From GCA-003244245 sp963822695 (GTDB taxonomy: Bacteria > Actinomycetota > Actinomycetes > Mycobacteriales > Pseudonocardiaceae): a stretch of 64,000 bases of DNA. The stretch covers positions 194,700 to 258,699 of the forward strand of contig CAWGJH010000006.1 of assembly GCA_963822695.1 (NCBI GenBank), given 5' to 3'. A program made the translations under genes and the position numbers. Shown one piece after another: positions 49,714 to 56,968 of this stretch. Each line of letters starts with the position of its first letter. The first letter of the stretch is position 1. A model generated the notes under the pieces. That model did not search any database. It had not been told where the DNA came from and saw only the letters and a list, made by a program, of their open reading frames with translations.

Positions 49714-49881
49714 ACGAACTGCACGCGCGTCGCGCCCGTTCTTTCGGCTCCGTGGCCACCGCGTACGCCCAGCACCGGCCGGGCTACCTGGATGAGGCGG
49801 TGGCATGGGCACTGGAATCATTACCGAATGGCGGTCGAGTGCTCGATCCAGCCGCGGGCACCGGCAAGCTCACCGAGGTGC
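49714..49881 (+). pseudogene. N-terminal fragment of a class I methyltransferase
   Basis: The frame encodes LHARRARSFGSVATAYAQHR, then PGYLDEAVAWALESLPNGGR and SAM motif I VLDPAAGTGKLTE, and then breaks off. This is the start of a common actinobacterial SAM-dependent methyltransferase. Nothing resembling the rest follows, so it is a truncated remnant abutting the lysS remnant. Confidence 0.6.
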
Positions 49882-49882
49882 C

Positions 49883-49904
49883 GGGCCCGACATGCCTCGG
49901 GCCC
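49883..49904. terminator. Hairpin downstream of coaX
   Basis: GGGCCCGA and TCGGGCCC pair around a 6-base loop. The hairpin lies about 100 bp past the coaX stop and could terminate the panC-panD-coaX transcript. It also marks the point where methyltransferase similarity ends. Confidence 0.45.
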
Positions 49905-49910
49905 AAGGGA

Positions 49911-49992
49911 CACAAGCATCATGAGACGGTGTATGGGCTGGCTGGAAGGTGCACAAGCATCCATGAGACCGTGCGCCGGTGGGTTGGAAGGA
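49911..49992. repeat. Imperfect 41-bp direct repeat
   Basis: Two copies begin CACAAGCATC(C)ATGAGAC and end TGGAAGG (49911-49950 and 49952-49992), differing at several central positions. They lie between the hairpin and coaX. Origin unknown; not obviously coding. Confidence 0.55.
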
Positions 49993-50004
49993 TGCATTCA
50001 GGAG

Positions 50005-50802
50005 TCAGCTGATGTTGCGCTTGAAGATCATTTTTAGGCCCAGGAGGGTGAGGTGGGGCGCGTGGTGCGTGATGGTCCGCGACTCGGCGATCAGCAGCGG
50101 GGCCAGCCCGCCGGTGGCGACCACGACCACATCAGCCTCGGCTCCTGGGGCAAGCTCCGCGGCGATCCGCTGCACCAGCCCGTCCACCTGCCCGGCGAAG
50201 CCGAACAGCAACCCGGACTGCAAGGCTTCCACGGTACTCTTGCCGATGACCGACCGAGGCCGGACGAGTTGCACCTTCACCAGCTGAGCCGCCCGGGCGG
50301 CGAGCGCATCCACCGAGATCTCGATGCCCGGAGCCAGCGCGCCACCGAGGAACTCCCCCCGCGCGCTGACCACGTCGAAATTGGTGGAGGTACCGAAGTC
50401 CACCACGATCGCCGGGCCGCCGTAGAGGGTATAGGCGGCCAGCGTGTTGACGATCCGATCGGCGCCCAGCTCGCGTGGGTTGTCGTAGAGCAAGGGCACT
50501 CCGGTGCGTACCCCGGGCTCGACGATCACCCGCGGTAGCTGCGGCCAGTACCGGGCCACCATCACTTTCAGCTCACGCAGCAACGCGGGCACCGTGGACA
50601 GCGCAGCGATACCAGTGATCTTGTCAACGTACTCGCCGAGCAGCCCTCGGACGGTCAGCGCCATCTCGTCAGCGGTCATCCTGGCGTCAGCGCGCATCCG
50701 CCAGTCGTGCAGCAGGGTGGCGTCCTCGCCGGTGCCCCCCGGACTGTGATCGAACAGCCCGAGGACGATGTTGGTGTTGCCGATGTCTACGGTGAGCAGC
50801 AC
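50005..50802 (-). CDS. coaX: Type III pantothenate kinase
   Basis: A 265-residue ASKHA-fold kinase. Motifs are LLTVDIGNTNIVLGLF (phosphate 1), YDNPRELGADRIVNTLAAY, VDFGTSTNFDVVSARGEFLG (phosphate 2), GAALAPGIEISVDALAARAA (as GALAPGIEIS) and VVVATGGLAPLL. It catalyses the first step of CoA synthesis and uses pantothenate supplied by the adjacent panC and panD products. It starts 12 bp after panD. Confidence 0.95.
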   Translation of the reverse strand: MLLTVDIGNTNIVLGLFDHSPGGTGEDATLLHDWRMRADARMTADEMALTVRGLLGEYVDKITGIAALSTVPALLRELKVMVARYWPQLPRVIVEPGVRTGVPLLYDNPRELGADRIVNTLAAYTLYGGPAIVVDFGTSTNFDVVSARGEFLGGALAPGIEISVDALAARAAQLVKVQLVRPRSVIGKSTVEALQSGLLFGFAGQVDGLVQRIAAELAPGAEADVVVVATGGLAPLLIAESRTITHHAPHLTLLGLKMIFKRNIS

Positions 50803-50814
50803 CCGCTAGCCCTC

Positions 50815-51204
50815 TCAGCTCGCTACCTCACGGGGGAGCGCCGGGTCGCTGCCCTGGTGCACGATCCGATTGTCGGCGTCAACGAACACTACCCGGGGCC
50901 GGTAGTGCCGGGACTCGGTCTCGTCCATCGTGCCGTAGGCGATGAGGATCACCAGGTCGCCGGGTGCCACCAAATGCGCGGCGGCACCATTGATCCCGAC
51001 CATGCCGCTGCCCCGCGCGCCGGGGATGACGTAAGTCTCCAACCGGGCCCCGTTGGTGATATCCACGACTGCCACCCGCTCGCCGGCGAGCAGATCGGCG
51101 GCGTCCATGAGGTCCTCGTCCAGGGTCACCGACCCCACGTAATGCAAATCCGATCGGGTGACGGTGGCCCGGTGGATCTTGGACTTCAACATCGTCCGGA
51201 ACAT
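50815..51204 (-). CDS. panD: Aspartate 1-decarboxylase PanD as an internal start within the panC frame
   Basis: From the internal ATG this is a 129-residue proenzyme of standard length with all PanD landmarks: Lys9, the Tyr22-Val-Gly-Ser25 cleavage site, NGARLETYVIPGARGSG and the C-terminal YGTMDE. Processing of PanD yields beta and alpha chains, which is why a free N-terminus with its own ribosome site makes sense. Whether the cell also makes the fused form cannot be told from sequence. Confidence 0.8.
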   Translation of the reverse strand: MFRTMLKSKIHRATVTRSDLHYVGSVTLDEDLMDAADLLAGERVAVVDITNGARLETYVIPGARGSGMVGINGAAAHLVAPGDLVILIAYGTMDETESRHYRPRVVFVDADNRIVHQGSDPALPREVAS

Positions 51205-52110
51205 CCCAGACCTCCTCGTGGCGTTCGAGTCGGGCGCAACGTCGGCGACACCCAGCACCAAGGCGACGTTGTCGATCAACCGCGTGGTCCCGACGGTGGC
51301 GGCCAGCAACAGCCGGGCCGGTCCCCGCTGCGGCGCTGGGCCGAGTTGGGGGTCGCGCAATGCCAGGTAGTCCAGCGCGACGGCGGGTTGCCCGGCCAAC
51401 ACGTCGCTGGCCGCTGCGAGCACAGCGTCGGGACCATGCGCGCCGGCCTGGGCTCCGGCGCTCAGCGCCGCCGACACAGCGACCGCGGCGGCCCGCGCCT
51501 CGCCGTCCAGGTGGACGTTGCGGGACGATAGTGCGAGCCCATCAGGTTCTCGCACCGTGGCCACCCCGATCACCTGCACGCCCATCCGCAGGTCCTGCGC
51601 CATCCGCTGGACGAGCACCAGTTGCTGGTAGTCCTTCTCGCCGAAGAACGCCCGATCCGGACCGACGATCCCGAACAGCTTGGCCACCACCGTGAGCACG
51701 GCGCCGAAATGACCTGGTCTGCTGGCGCCCTCCAACTCGTTACCCAGCGCTCCTGGCGCCACGGTGATGTCGGATCCGGGCGGCCACATCACCTCAACGC
51801 TGGGCACGAACACCAGCTCCACGCCCTCTTCCCGGCACAGGGCGAGATCGGCGTCCAACTGGCGGGGGTAGCGGTCCAGGTCATGGCGCGAGTCGAACTG
51901 CACGGGGTTGAGGAAGATCGACACCACCGTGCTCGCACCCGGGGTGGCCTGGGCGGCTCGAATCAGCGCACGGTGGCCAGCGTGCAATGCTCCCATCGTC
52001 GGGACCAGCACCACCGGCTGCCCGGCCCGGCGCAGCGAACGCGTCACCGCGGACAGCGCGGCGGGATCGTCATGGACGGTCAGTTCGCTGCCGCGCAAGC
52101 CAGTCACCAT
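50815..52110 (-). CDS. panC: In-frame PanC-PanD: pantothenate synthetase continuing into aspartate 1-decarboxylase
   Basis: One frame of 431 codons holds both enzymes. PanC spans about 1-290: LVPTMGALHAGHRALIRAA with the HxGH site, LNPVQFDSRHDLDRYPR, FFGEKDYQQLVLVQRM and LALSSRNVHL. PanD spans 303-431 and begins MFRTMLKSKIHRATVTRSDL. It self-cleaves at Gly24-Ser25 (HYVGSVT) to form its pyruvoyl group. No stop separates them. An AGGAGG lies 6 bases before the PanD ATG at 51204, so PanD may also be made alone by internal initiation. Together they make pantothenate from aspartate and pantoate. The start overlaps the DUF2520 gene by 7 bp. Confidence 0.9.
   Translation of the reverse strand: MVTGLRGSELTVHDDPAALSAVTRSLRRAGQPVVLVPTMGALHAGHRALIRAAQATPGASTVVSIFLNPVQFDSRHDLDRYPRQLDADLALCREEGVELVFVPSVEVMWPPGSDITVAPGALGNELEGASRPGHFGAVLTVVAKLFGIVGPDRAFFGEKDYQQLVLVQRMAQDLRMGVQVIGVATVREPDGLALSSRNVHLDGEARAAAVAVSAALSAGAQAGAHGPDAVLAAASDVLAGQPAVALDYLALRDPQLGPAPQRGPARLLLAATVGTTRLIDNVALVLGVADVAPDSNATRRSGMFRTMLKSKIHRATVTRSDLHYVGSVTLDEDLMDAADLLAGERVAVVDITNGARLETYVIPGARGSGMVGINGAAAHLVAPGDLVILIAYGTMDETESRHYRPRVVFVDADNRIVHQGSDPALPREVAS
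51211..51216 (-). promoter_or_regulatory. Internal Shine-Dalgarno for panD
   Basis: AGGAGG on the minus strand, with a 6-base spacer to the panD ATG. It lies inside the panC reading frame and decides the internal start. Confidence 0.8.
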
Positions 52111-53030
52111 CCCTCCCGCAGGGTCTTCCGGATCTGGGTGGCAGCGGCCGGGGCCAGCAGCCCAGCCGTCTCGGCCCGGTCGGCGGTCCTGCTCGCCTGC
52201 ACGCGGTAAGGATCGAGCAACTCCGGGGCGGACTGGGCGAGCGCCTGCAGGTGCAGCCGGACCGTGCCGATGTCGCCGCGGGTCACCGGCCCGGTCAAGG
52301 CGCGGTCGCCGTGCCGTAACGTGTTGTCCAGCGCTGCCTCCAGCAGGGGGCCCAGCAGGCGTTCGGCTGGCACCACGCCGGCATGCTCCAGCGCGTCCAC
52401 CACATCGCGCACCAGAGTGGCCAGATGGTTGGCCCCGTGCGCCAGCGCCGCGTGGTAAAGCGGCCGGGCCTCGGACGGGACGCGCACCGGCTCGGCGCCC
52501 ATCTCCAGCACCAGCGCCTCCCCGACGCTCCAGCCGGTCTCGTCGGCAACGGTGACGCCGACACAGGCCGCCGCTAACCGCGCGACGTCCTCCGCGCGCC
52601 CGGTAAATGTCATTGCGGGATGCAGCGCGAGCGGGAGCACGCGGGCGGCGATCGCCGGCGCCAGGACGTCCACCCCCCGAACACCATTGGTGTGCATCAC
52701 GATCTGACCGGCCCGGAACGCCCCGGTCGCGGCGAGCCCGGACACCAGGTCCGGCAGCACGTCATCGGGGACGGCCAGCAGCACCAGATCCGACCGTCGC
52801 ACCACGTCGTCGGGCGGCAACACCGGTGTATCGGGCAGCAGCTCCGCGGCCCGACGCAAGGACGACCGGGATACCGCGCTGACTCCGACCACCACGTGCC
52901 CAGCACCGGAGAGAGCGGCGCCAAGCACCGATCCCACTCGGCCGGCGGAGACGACGCCCACGGCCAGCCGCGCCGGACGGTCGGTCACGCCGCTGGACGC
53001 GGGTGCACCCGACCGTGGCGTCGTTGCCAT
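52104..53030 (-). CDS. Rossmann-like DUF2520 protein
   Basis: The 308-residue protein has an N-terminal NAD(P)-binding Rossmann domain (AVGVVSAGRVGSVLGAALSG, LVLLAVPDDVLPDLV) and a C-terminal helical DUF2520 domain (LYHAALAHGANHLATLVRDV, NTLRHGDRALTGPVTRGD). It resembles ketopantoate reductase or pyrroline-5-carboxylate reductase. Its fixed position upstream of panC suggests it supplies pantoate, which is inference. Confidence 0.85.
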   Translation of the reverse strand: MATTPRSGAPASSGVTDRPARLAVGVVSAGRVGSVLGAALSGAGHVVVGVSAVSRSSLRRAAELLPDTPVLPPDDVVRRSDLVLLAVPDDVLPDLVSGLAATGAFRAGQIVMHTNGVRGVDVLAPAIAARVLPLALHPAMTFTGRAEDVARLAAACVGVTVADETGWSVGEALVLEMGAEPVRVPSEARPLYHAALAHGANHLATLVRDVVDALEHAGVVPAERLLGPLLEAALDNTLRHGDRALTGPVTRGDIGTVRLHLQALAQSAPELLDPYRVQASRTADRAETAGLLAPAAATQIRKTLREGW

Positions 53031-53157
53031 TGCCGTCCTCCAGACGTTCCAGTCCCGCGCTGGCCGCAGGTACCGGACTGCCGCAGATTAACCCGCTTCA
53101 ACCGGGTGCGCCGGTCCGGGTGAGCAGCCTCACGTACCGGCGGTGCGAGGCGCTCAG

Positions 53158-53952
53158 TTAAGCCGACGTTGCTGGGCGGTCGTCGTGGGTGTGCCTGCGC
53201 CGGGGGGTCGAAGATACCCCGTGGGCAATCAGCAGATCACTCACCGTCCGCTGTGCTGGTGCCGGCGACGTCGATGGCGCCTGACCCGGCACACCGTGCC
53301 TGCCGTGCCCGTTGGAGATTGCGGTGCCGGTCGGGGTCACGGCTGGCGCCCAGGTCGACGTGGGTGGGCGGCCAGGACCGAAACGGACCTCGGGACCGGT
53401 CAGGCTGTGCGCCGCCGTCACCGTCGCCTCCGCTGTGGCGGGCACGGCGGCCCGGCTGCGGCGCTCGTCGAACTTCCGGGGGTGGGCGGGCAGTGGAAGC
53501 AGGCTAGCCGGCTCGACCTGCGGCGTGACCTGCTCCCCCAGCGGATTCCCCTCCCGCAACTGCTCCAGGTTCGCCCGCATGGCCGCAAGCTCGGTACGCA
53601 ACTCCACTATCTCGCGCCGCTGGGACAGCTCGGCCTGCTCGCGAAGCTCGCGCTCGACGGTCAACGCGTGTTCCCGTCGGGCAGCCACCTCACGCTCCAG
53701 TTCAAGCTGGTAGACCGTCCGCAACTGATCGGCGTGCTCGGCGCACGAGCTGATCTCGCCGCGTACCCGCGCTGTGGCGAAGGCTCCCAGCAGCGCCGCC
53801 CACAGCGCCGCGACGAGACCCAGTCTCAGCAGGCGGGCGTCCTGGGTGCCCAGGGTGAGCACGGCGGCGGCCGCCGCAGCCATGATGGCAGTACCCAGCA
53901 TCAGAACCTGACGGCTCCCGCGTAGCACCGGAGGCTCGTCGATCCCGGACAT
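53158..53952 (-). CDS. DUF6779 membrane-anchored coiled-coil protein
   Basis: 264 residues. Two N-terminal membrane helices (VLMLGTAIMAAAAAAVLTLG, RLGLVAALWAALLGAFATAR) are followed by a long coiled coil (ADQLRTVYQLELEREVAARR to EIVELRTELAAMRANLEQLR) and a disordered Pro/Thr-rich tail. It matches the DUF6779 proteins of Pseudonocardiales. The cytoplasmic coiled coil suggests a scaffold role. ATG at 53952 was preferred to 53997. Confidence 0.75.
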   Translation of the reverse strand: MSGIDEPPVLRGSRQVLMLGTAIMAAAAAAVLTLGTQDARLLRLGLVAALWAALLGAFATARVRGEISSCAEHADQLRTVYQLELEREVAARREHALTVERELREQAELSQRREIVELRTELAAMRANLEQLREGNPLGEQVTPQVEPASLLPLPAHPRKFDERRSRAAVPATAEATVTAAHSLTGPEVRFGPGRPPTSTWAPAVTPTGTAISNGHGRHGVPGQAPSTSPAPAQRTVSDLLIAHGVSSTPRRRHTHDDRPATSA

Positions 53953-53993
53953 ATCGCACAGCGTACCGGCTCGCGTTCGTGTGCGTAGCCCTC

Positions 53994-54458
53994 TCAATCG
54001 TCGTCCGGTTCCGGGTCATCGGGACCCTCCGGGGTCCGGCAGCAGTGCTCCAGCCACAACGCGGCCGCCACCAGCGCTCCCGCGCAGACCGCCCCGATCG
54101 AGGCGGTGCTGGTGTCCGAGGCGGCGGCGGGCAGCTGGGACCGCAGTGGCAGCACGTAGCCGAGCACCCCTAGCCAGGCTCCCCCGGTGATGGCGCCGGC
54201 CAGCGAGGACGCCTTGGCCAGCATGACGGCCTTCGCCGCGGTGAGCGCCTGCACCGGCCGGGTTCCCGGTCGCTGCCGGATCCGCGCCCGCAGCGTATTC
54301 CCCAGCAGCACCTCGGCGATCGCGAAAGCGAGCAGCGTGGTTCCGGCCGGCTGCGGCAACGTGGGCACGTCGCCATAGGACAGCTGCAGCACGAGGTTCA
54401 CCAGCACCGCCGCGATGGCGGCGGCAGCGACCAGATCACGCACCCGGGTGAAGGTCAC
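53994..54458 (-). CDS. DUF3180 membrane protein
   Basis: A 154-residue protein with four membrane helices (VAAAAIAAVLVNLVLQLSYG, TTLLAFAIAEVLLGNTLRAR, AVMLAKASSLAGAITGGAWL, IGAVCAGALVAAALWLEHCC). DUF3180 proteins always follow folK in actinobacteria. The start overlaps the folK stop (GTGA). Function unknown. Confidence 0.88.
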   Translation of the reverse strand: MTFTRVRDLVAAAAIAAVLVNLVLQLSYGDVPTLPQPAGTTLLAFAIAEVLLGNTLRARIRQRPGTRPVQALTAAKAVMLAKASSLAGAITGGAWLGVLGYVLPLRSQLPAAASDTSTASIGAVCAGALVAAALWLEHCCRTPEGPDDPEPDDD

Positions 54459-54967
54459 GGGGACCCCAGTGTCAGGTCGTCACGGCGCCGCACGCTGCGT
54501 CTCTCGGCGGCCGGTAGGGCGGCGACCAACTCGGCCACCGTGCCACGGCCGGCAAGCACTGCGTGAGGCGCCACGTCCAGCCAGGGCACCAGTACGAAAG
54601 CACGCTGGTGGGCCCGGGGATGCGGCAGGGTCAGGCGGGGATCGTCCCGGCGGGTCTGCTCCACGTCGATCACATCGACATCCAGGGTGCGCGGCCCCCA
54701 CCGGACGTGGCGAGTGCGTTGCGCGGCGGCCTCACAACGCTGCCCGCGGCGTAGCCACTCCTGAGGGTCGGCGTCCCGGTCCTCGACCAGCAAGACGGCG
54801 TTGAGAAAGTCGCCCTGCGGCCCGCCCCCCTCGACGGCCCCCCAGGGCACCGTCGAATACACCGGCGACGCCGCACGCACCGCGTCCCCCAACAGCGCGA
54901 CACATCCGCGCAGGTACTCCAGCCGATCCCCCACGTTCGACCCGATCGACAACACCGCACTACTCAC
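54455..54967 (-). CDS. folK: HPPK, 6-hydroxymethyl-dihydropterin pyrophosphokinase
   Basis: 170 residues from GTG 54967. Motifs are VLSIGSNVGDRLEYLRGCVA, SPVYSTVPWG, GDFLNAVLLVE, WGPRTLDVDVIDV (metal-binding Asp pair) and LPHPRAHQRAFVLVPWLD. It pyrophosphorylates hydroxymethyl-dihydropterin for DHPS. A longer frame from 55039 would add translated 18-bp repeats (HRVLGP) and is less likely. It is the last folate gene of the operon. Confidence 0.92.
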   Translation of the reverse strand: MSSAVLSIGSNVGDRLEYLRGCVALLGDAVRAASPVYSTVPWGAVEGGGPQGDFLNAVLLVEDRDADPQEWLRRGQRCEAAAQRTRHVRWGPRTLDVDVIDVEQTRRDDPRLTLPHPRAHQRAFVLVPWLDVAPHAVLAGRGTVAELVAALPAAERRSVRRRDDLTLGSP

Positions 54968-54996
54968 TCCACGCTGCCCCCGATTACCGCGATGGG

Positions 54997-55050
54997 GTCC
55001 CAAAACTCGATCGGGCCCCAAAACTCGATGAGGCCCCAAAACTCGATGAG
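54997..55050. repeat. 18-bp tandem repeat, three units, between folB and folK
   Basis: Three units of GGCCCCAAAACTCGATGA type; the core CAAAACTCGA recurs at 55001, 55019 and 55037. The first unit differs at a few bases. It lies in the folB-folK gap. Confidence 0.9.
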
Positions 55051-55058
55051 GCGGAGCG

Positions 55059-55424
55059 TCATGAGCGGGAACGCCGGGTTGTGACGGCTACGTCGGTGAA
55101 GTGTAGGGCCAGGGGGGCGGCGGGTTTGTGCACCGTGACCTCGACGGCCTGCACCCGCTGGTCGGTCAGCACGTCGCTGGCGATCCGCGCGGCCACCGTC
55201 TCGATCAGGTTGCAGGGCTGCCCACCGACGATCTGGGCGGCGCGGCGGGCCAGCGCGCCATAGTCCAGCGTCGCGGACAGCTGATCAGTGGCCGCGGCGG
55301 GGCCGAGGTCCAACCAGACCGTCGCGTCGACGACGAACTCCTGGCCGTGCGCTCGCTCGTGCTCGTGCACCCCATGACGGCCATGCACCCGCAACCCGGT
55401 AAGGGTGATCCGGTCGGTATCCAT
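55059..55424 (-). CDS. folB: Dihydroneopterin aldolase
   Basis: 121 residues from ATG 55424. FolB features are RITLTGLRVHGRHGVHEHER, GQEFVVDATVWLDL with the conserved Glu, LDYGALARRAAQIV, NLIETVAARIASDV and the VTVHKPAAPL strand with catalytic Lys. It cleaves dihydroneopterin to hydroxymethyl-dihydropterin. It lies 8 bp after folP. Confidence 0.93.
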   Translation of the reverse strand: MDTDRITLTGLRVHGRHGVHEHERAHGQEFVVDATVWLDLGPAAATDQLSATLDYGALARRAAQIVGGQPCNLIETVAARIASDVLTDQRVQAVEVTVHKPAAPLALHFTDVAVTTRRSRS

Positions 55425-55432
55425 TGCCGGCC

Positions 55433-56335
55433 TCACCGTGGGCCTCCAGCTGGGCGAACGATGGGGGCAGCGCCGACCCGCCATGCTGCGGCGACGGCGA
55501 CGGCGTCCCGCGAGGCCGCGGCGTTGTGCACCCGGACCCCCCAGACGCCGGCAGCCGCAGCCAGCGCGGACACCGCGGCGGTCGCGGTGTCCCGGCCGTC
55601 GCAGCGCCAGCCAGTGCCGGCAGTGCCGTTCGTGCCGGCAGTGCCGTTCGTGCCGGCCAGCACTGTGCCCAGGAACCGTTTGCGGGACGCCCCGACGAGT
55701 ACCGGGAACCCCAGCTCGGTCAGCACGTCGAGGTGGCCCAGCAGCGCCCAGTTGTGCGCCGCCGTCTTGGCGAAGCCGAGCCCGGGATCCAGCACCAGCG
55801 CACCGGGGTCCACCCCGGCGAGTACCGCGGCGTCCACCCGGGCCACCAGCTCGGCGCGCACCTCGGTGACCACATCATGATAGCGGGCCAGCTCGTCCAT
55901 CCGGTGGCTGTGCCCGCGCCAGTGCATGAGGACCCATGGCACCCGGCAGCGGGCCATCGTCGGCGCCATCGCGGGATCGGCCAGACCACCCGAGACATCG
56001 TTGACCATGATCGCGCCGGTCTCAAGCGCCGCCTCGGCGACCGCCGCTCGGGTGGTGTCCACGCTGCACGGCACGCCGCTGGCGGCCAGCTCACGCAGGA
56101 CCGGGGTCACCCGGACGATCTCGGTGCGCGCATCGACGCGGTGCGCCCCCGGGCGGGTGGACTCGCCCCCGATGTCGATCAGGTCAGCCCCTTGAGCACG
56201 CAGCGCCAAGCCATGCGCTACCGCGTCGTCGCGGTCCAGGTAGCGCCCACCGTCACTGAAAGAGTCGGGAGTGACGTTGAGGATGCCGATCACCACACAG
56301 CGGCCAGGAGCGGGGAGCGCCGGGTGCACGATCAC
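55433..56335 (-). CDS. folP: Dihydropteroate synthase
   Basis: A 300-residue DHPS. It has GILNVTPDSFSDGGRYLDRD, DIGGESTRPGAHRVD (pterin and pABA loop), VNDVSGGLADP, VLDPGLGFAKTAAHNW, VLVGASRKRFLG and the C-terminal VRVHNAAASRDAV. It is the sulfonamide target. GTG 56335 overlaps the folE stop (GTGA). An 18-bp duplication (55621-55656) adds GTNGTA to the loop after SRKRF, near the active site but probably tolerated. Confidence 0.93.
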   Translation of the reverse strand: MIVHPALPAPGRCVVIGILNVTPDSFSDGGRYLDRDDAVAHGLALRAQGADLIDIGGESTRPGAHRVDARTEIVRVTPVLRELAASGVPCSVDTTRAAVAEAALETGAIMVNDVSGGLADPAMAPTMARCRVPWVLMHWRGHSHRMDELARYHDVVTEVRAELVARVDAAVLAGVDPGALVLDPGLGFAKTAAHNWALLGHLDVLTELGFPVLVGASRKRFLGTVLAGTNGTAGTNGTAGTGWRCDGRDTATAAVSALAAAAGVWGVRVHNAAASRDAVAVAAAWRVGAAPIVRPAGGPR

Positions 56336-56943
56336 TTCCGCATCATCAGGTGCAGCACCTCGCCGCGCGAGGAGGCGCTGGTCTTGAACAGCCCTCGGAC
56401 TGCCGACGTGGTCGTAGTCGATCCGGGCTTGCGGATTCCGCGCATCGCCATGCACAAGTGCTCGGCCTCGATCACCACGATCACCCCCCGCGGTTGCAGC
56501 CGGCGCACCAGCGCGTCGGCGACCTGCGAGGTGAGCCGCTCCTGCACCTGCGGGCGCCTGGCGTAAAGGTCGACCAGCCGAACCAGCTTCGACAGCCCGG
56601 TGACCCGGCCCGCCGCGTTCGGGATGTACCCGACGTGCGCCATGCCATGAAACGGCACCAGGTGGTGCTCGCACTGGCTGTACATCGGGATGTCCCTGAC
56701 CAGCACGAGCTCGTCATGCCCCTCATCGAAGGTCCGCTCCAGCACCACGTCGGGGTCCAGGAACAGGCCGGCGAACATCTCCTGGTAAGCCCGCGCGACC
56801 CGGGCCGGGGTCTCGCGCAACCCCTCCCGGTCCGGGTCCTCCCCGCAAGCGATCAGTAGTTCACGCACCGCTGCCTCGGCCCGGGCTTGGTCGAAGGCTC
56901 GGCGTGCGCCCACGCCAGACGCCGAGTTAACGGTGCTGGTCAC
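56332..56943 (-). CDS. folE: GTP cyclohydrolase I
   Basis: 203 residues from GTG 56943. Motifs are YSQCEHHLVPFHGMAHVGYI (zinc Cys and His), GLSKLVRLVDLYARRPQVQE, LTSQVADALVRRL, and EAEHLCMAMRGIRKPGSTT with the second zinc Cys. It starts folate synthesis from GTP. It lies 25 bp after ftsH and heads the tightly overlapping folE-folP-folB-folK set. Confidence 0.95.
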   Translation of the reverse strand: MTSTVNSASGVGARRAFDQARAEAAVRELLIACGEDPDREGLRETPARVARAYQEMFAGLFLDPDVVLERTFDEGHDELVLVRDIPMYSQCEHHLVPFHGMAHVGYIPNAAGRVTGLSKLVRLVDLYARRPQVQERLTSQVADALVRRLQPRGVIVVIEAEHLCMAMRGIRKPGSTTTTSAVRGLFKTSASSRGEVLHLMMRK

Positions 56944-56968
56944 GGCAGATCTCCGCGCAACCGCCGGC

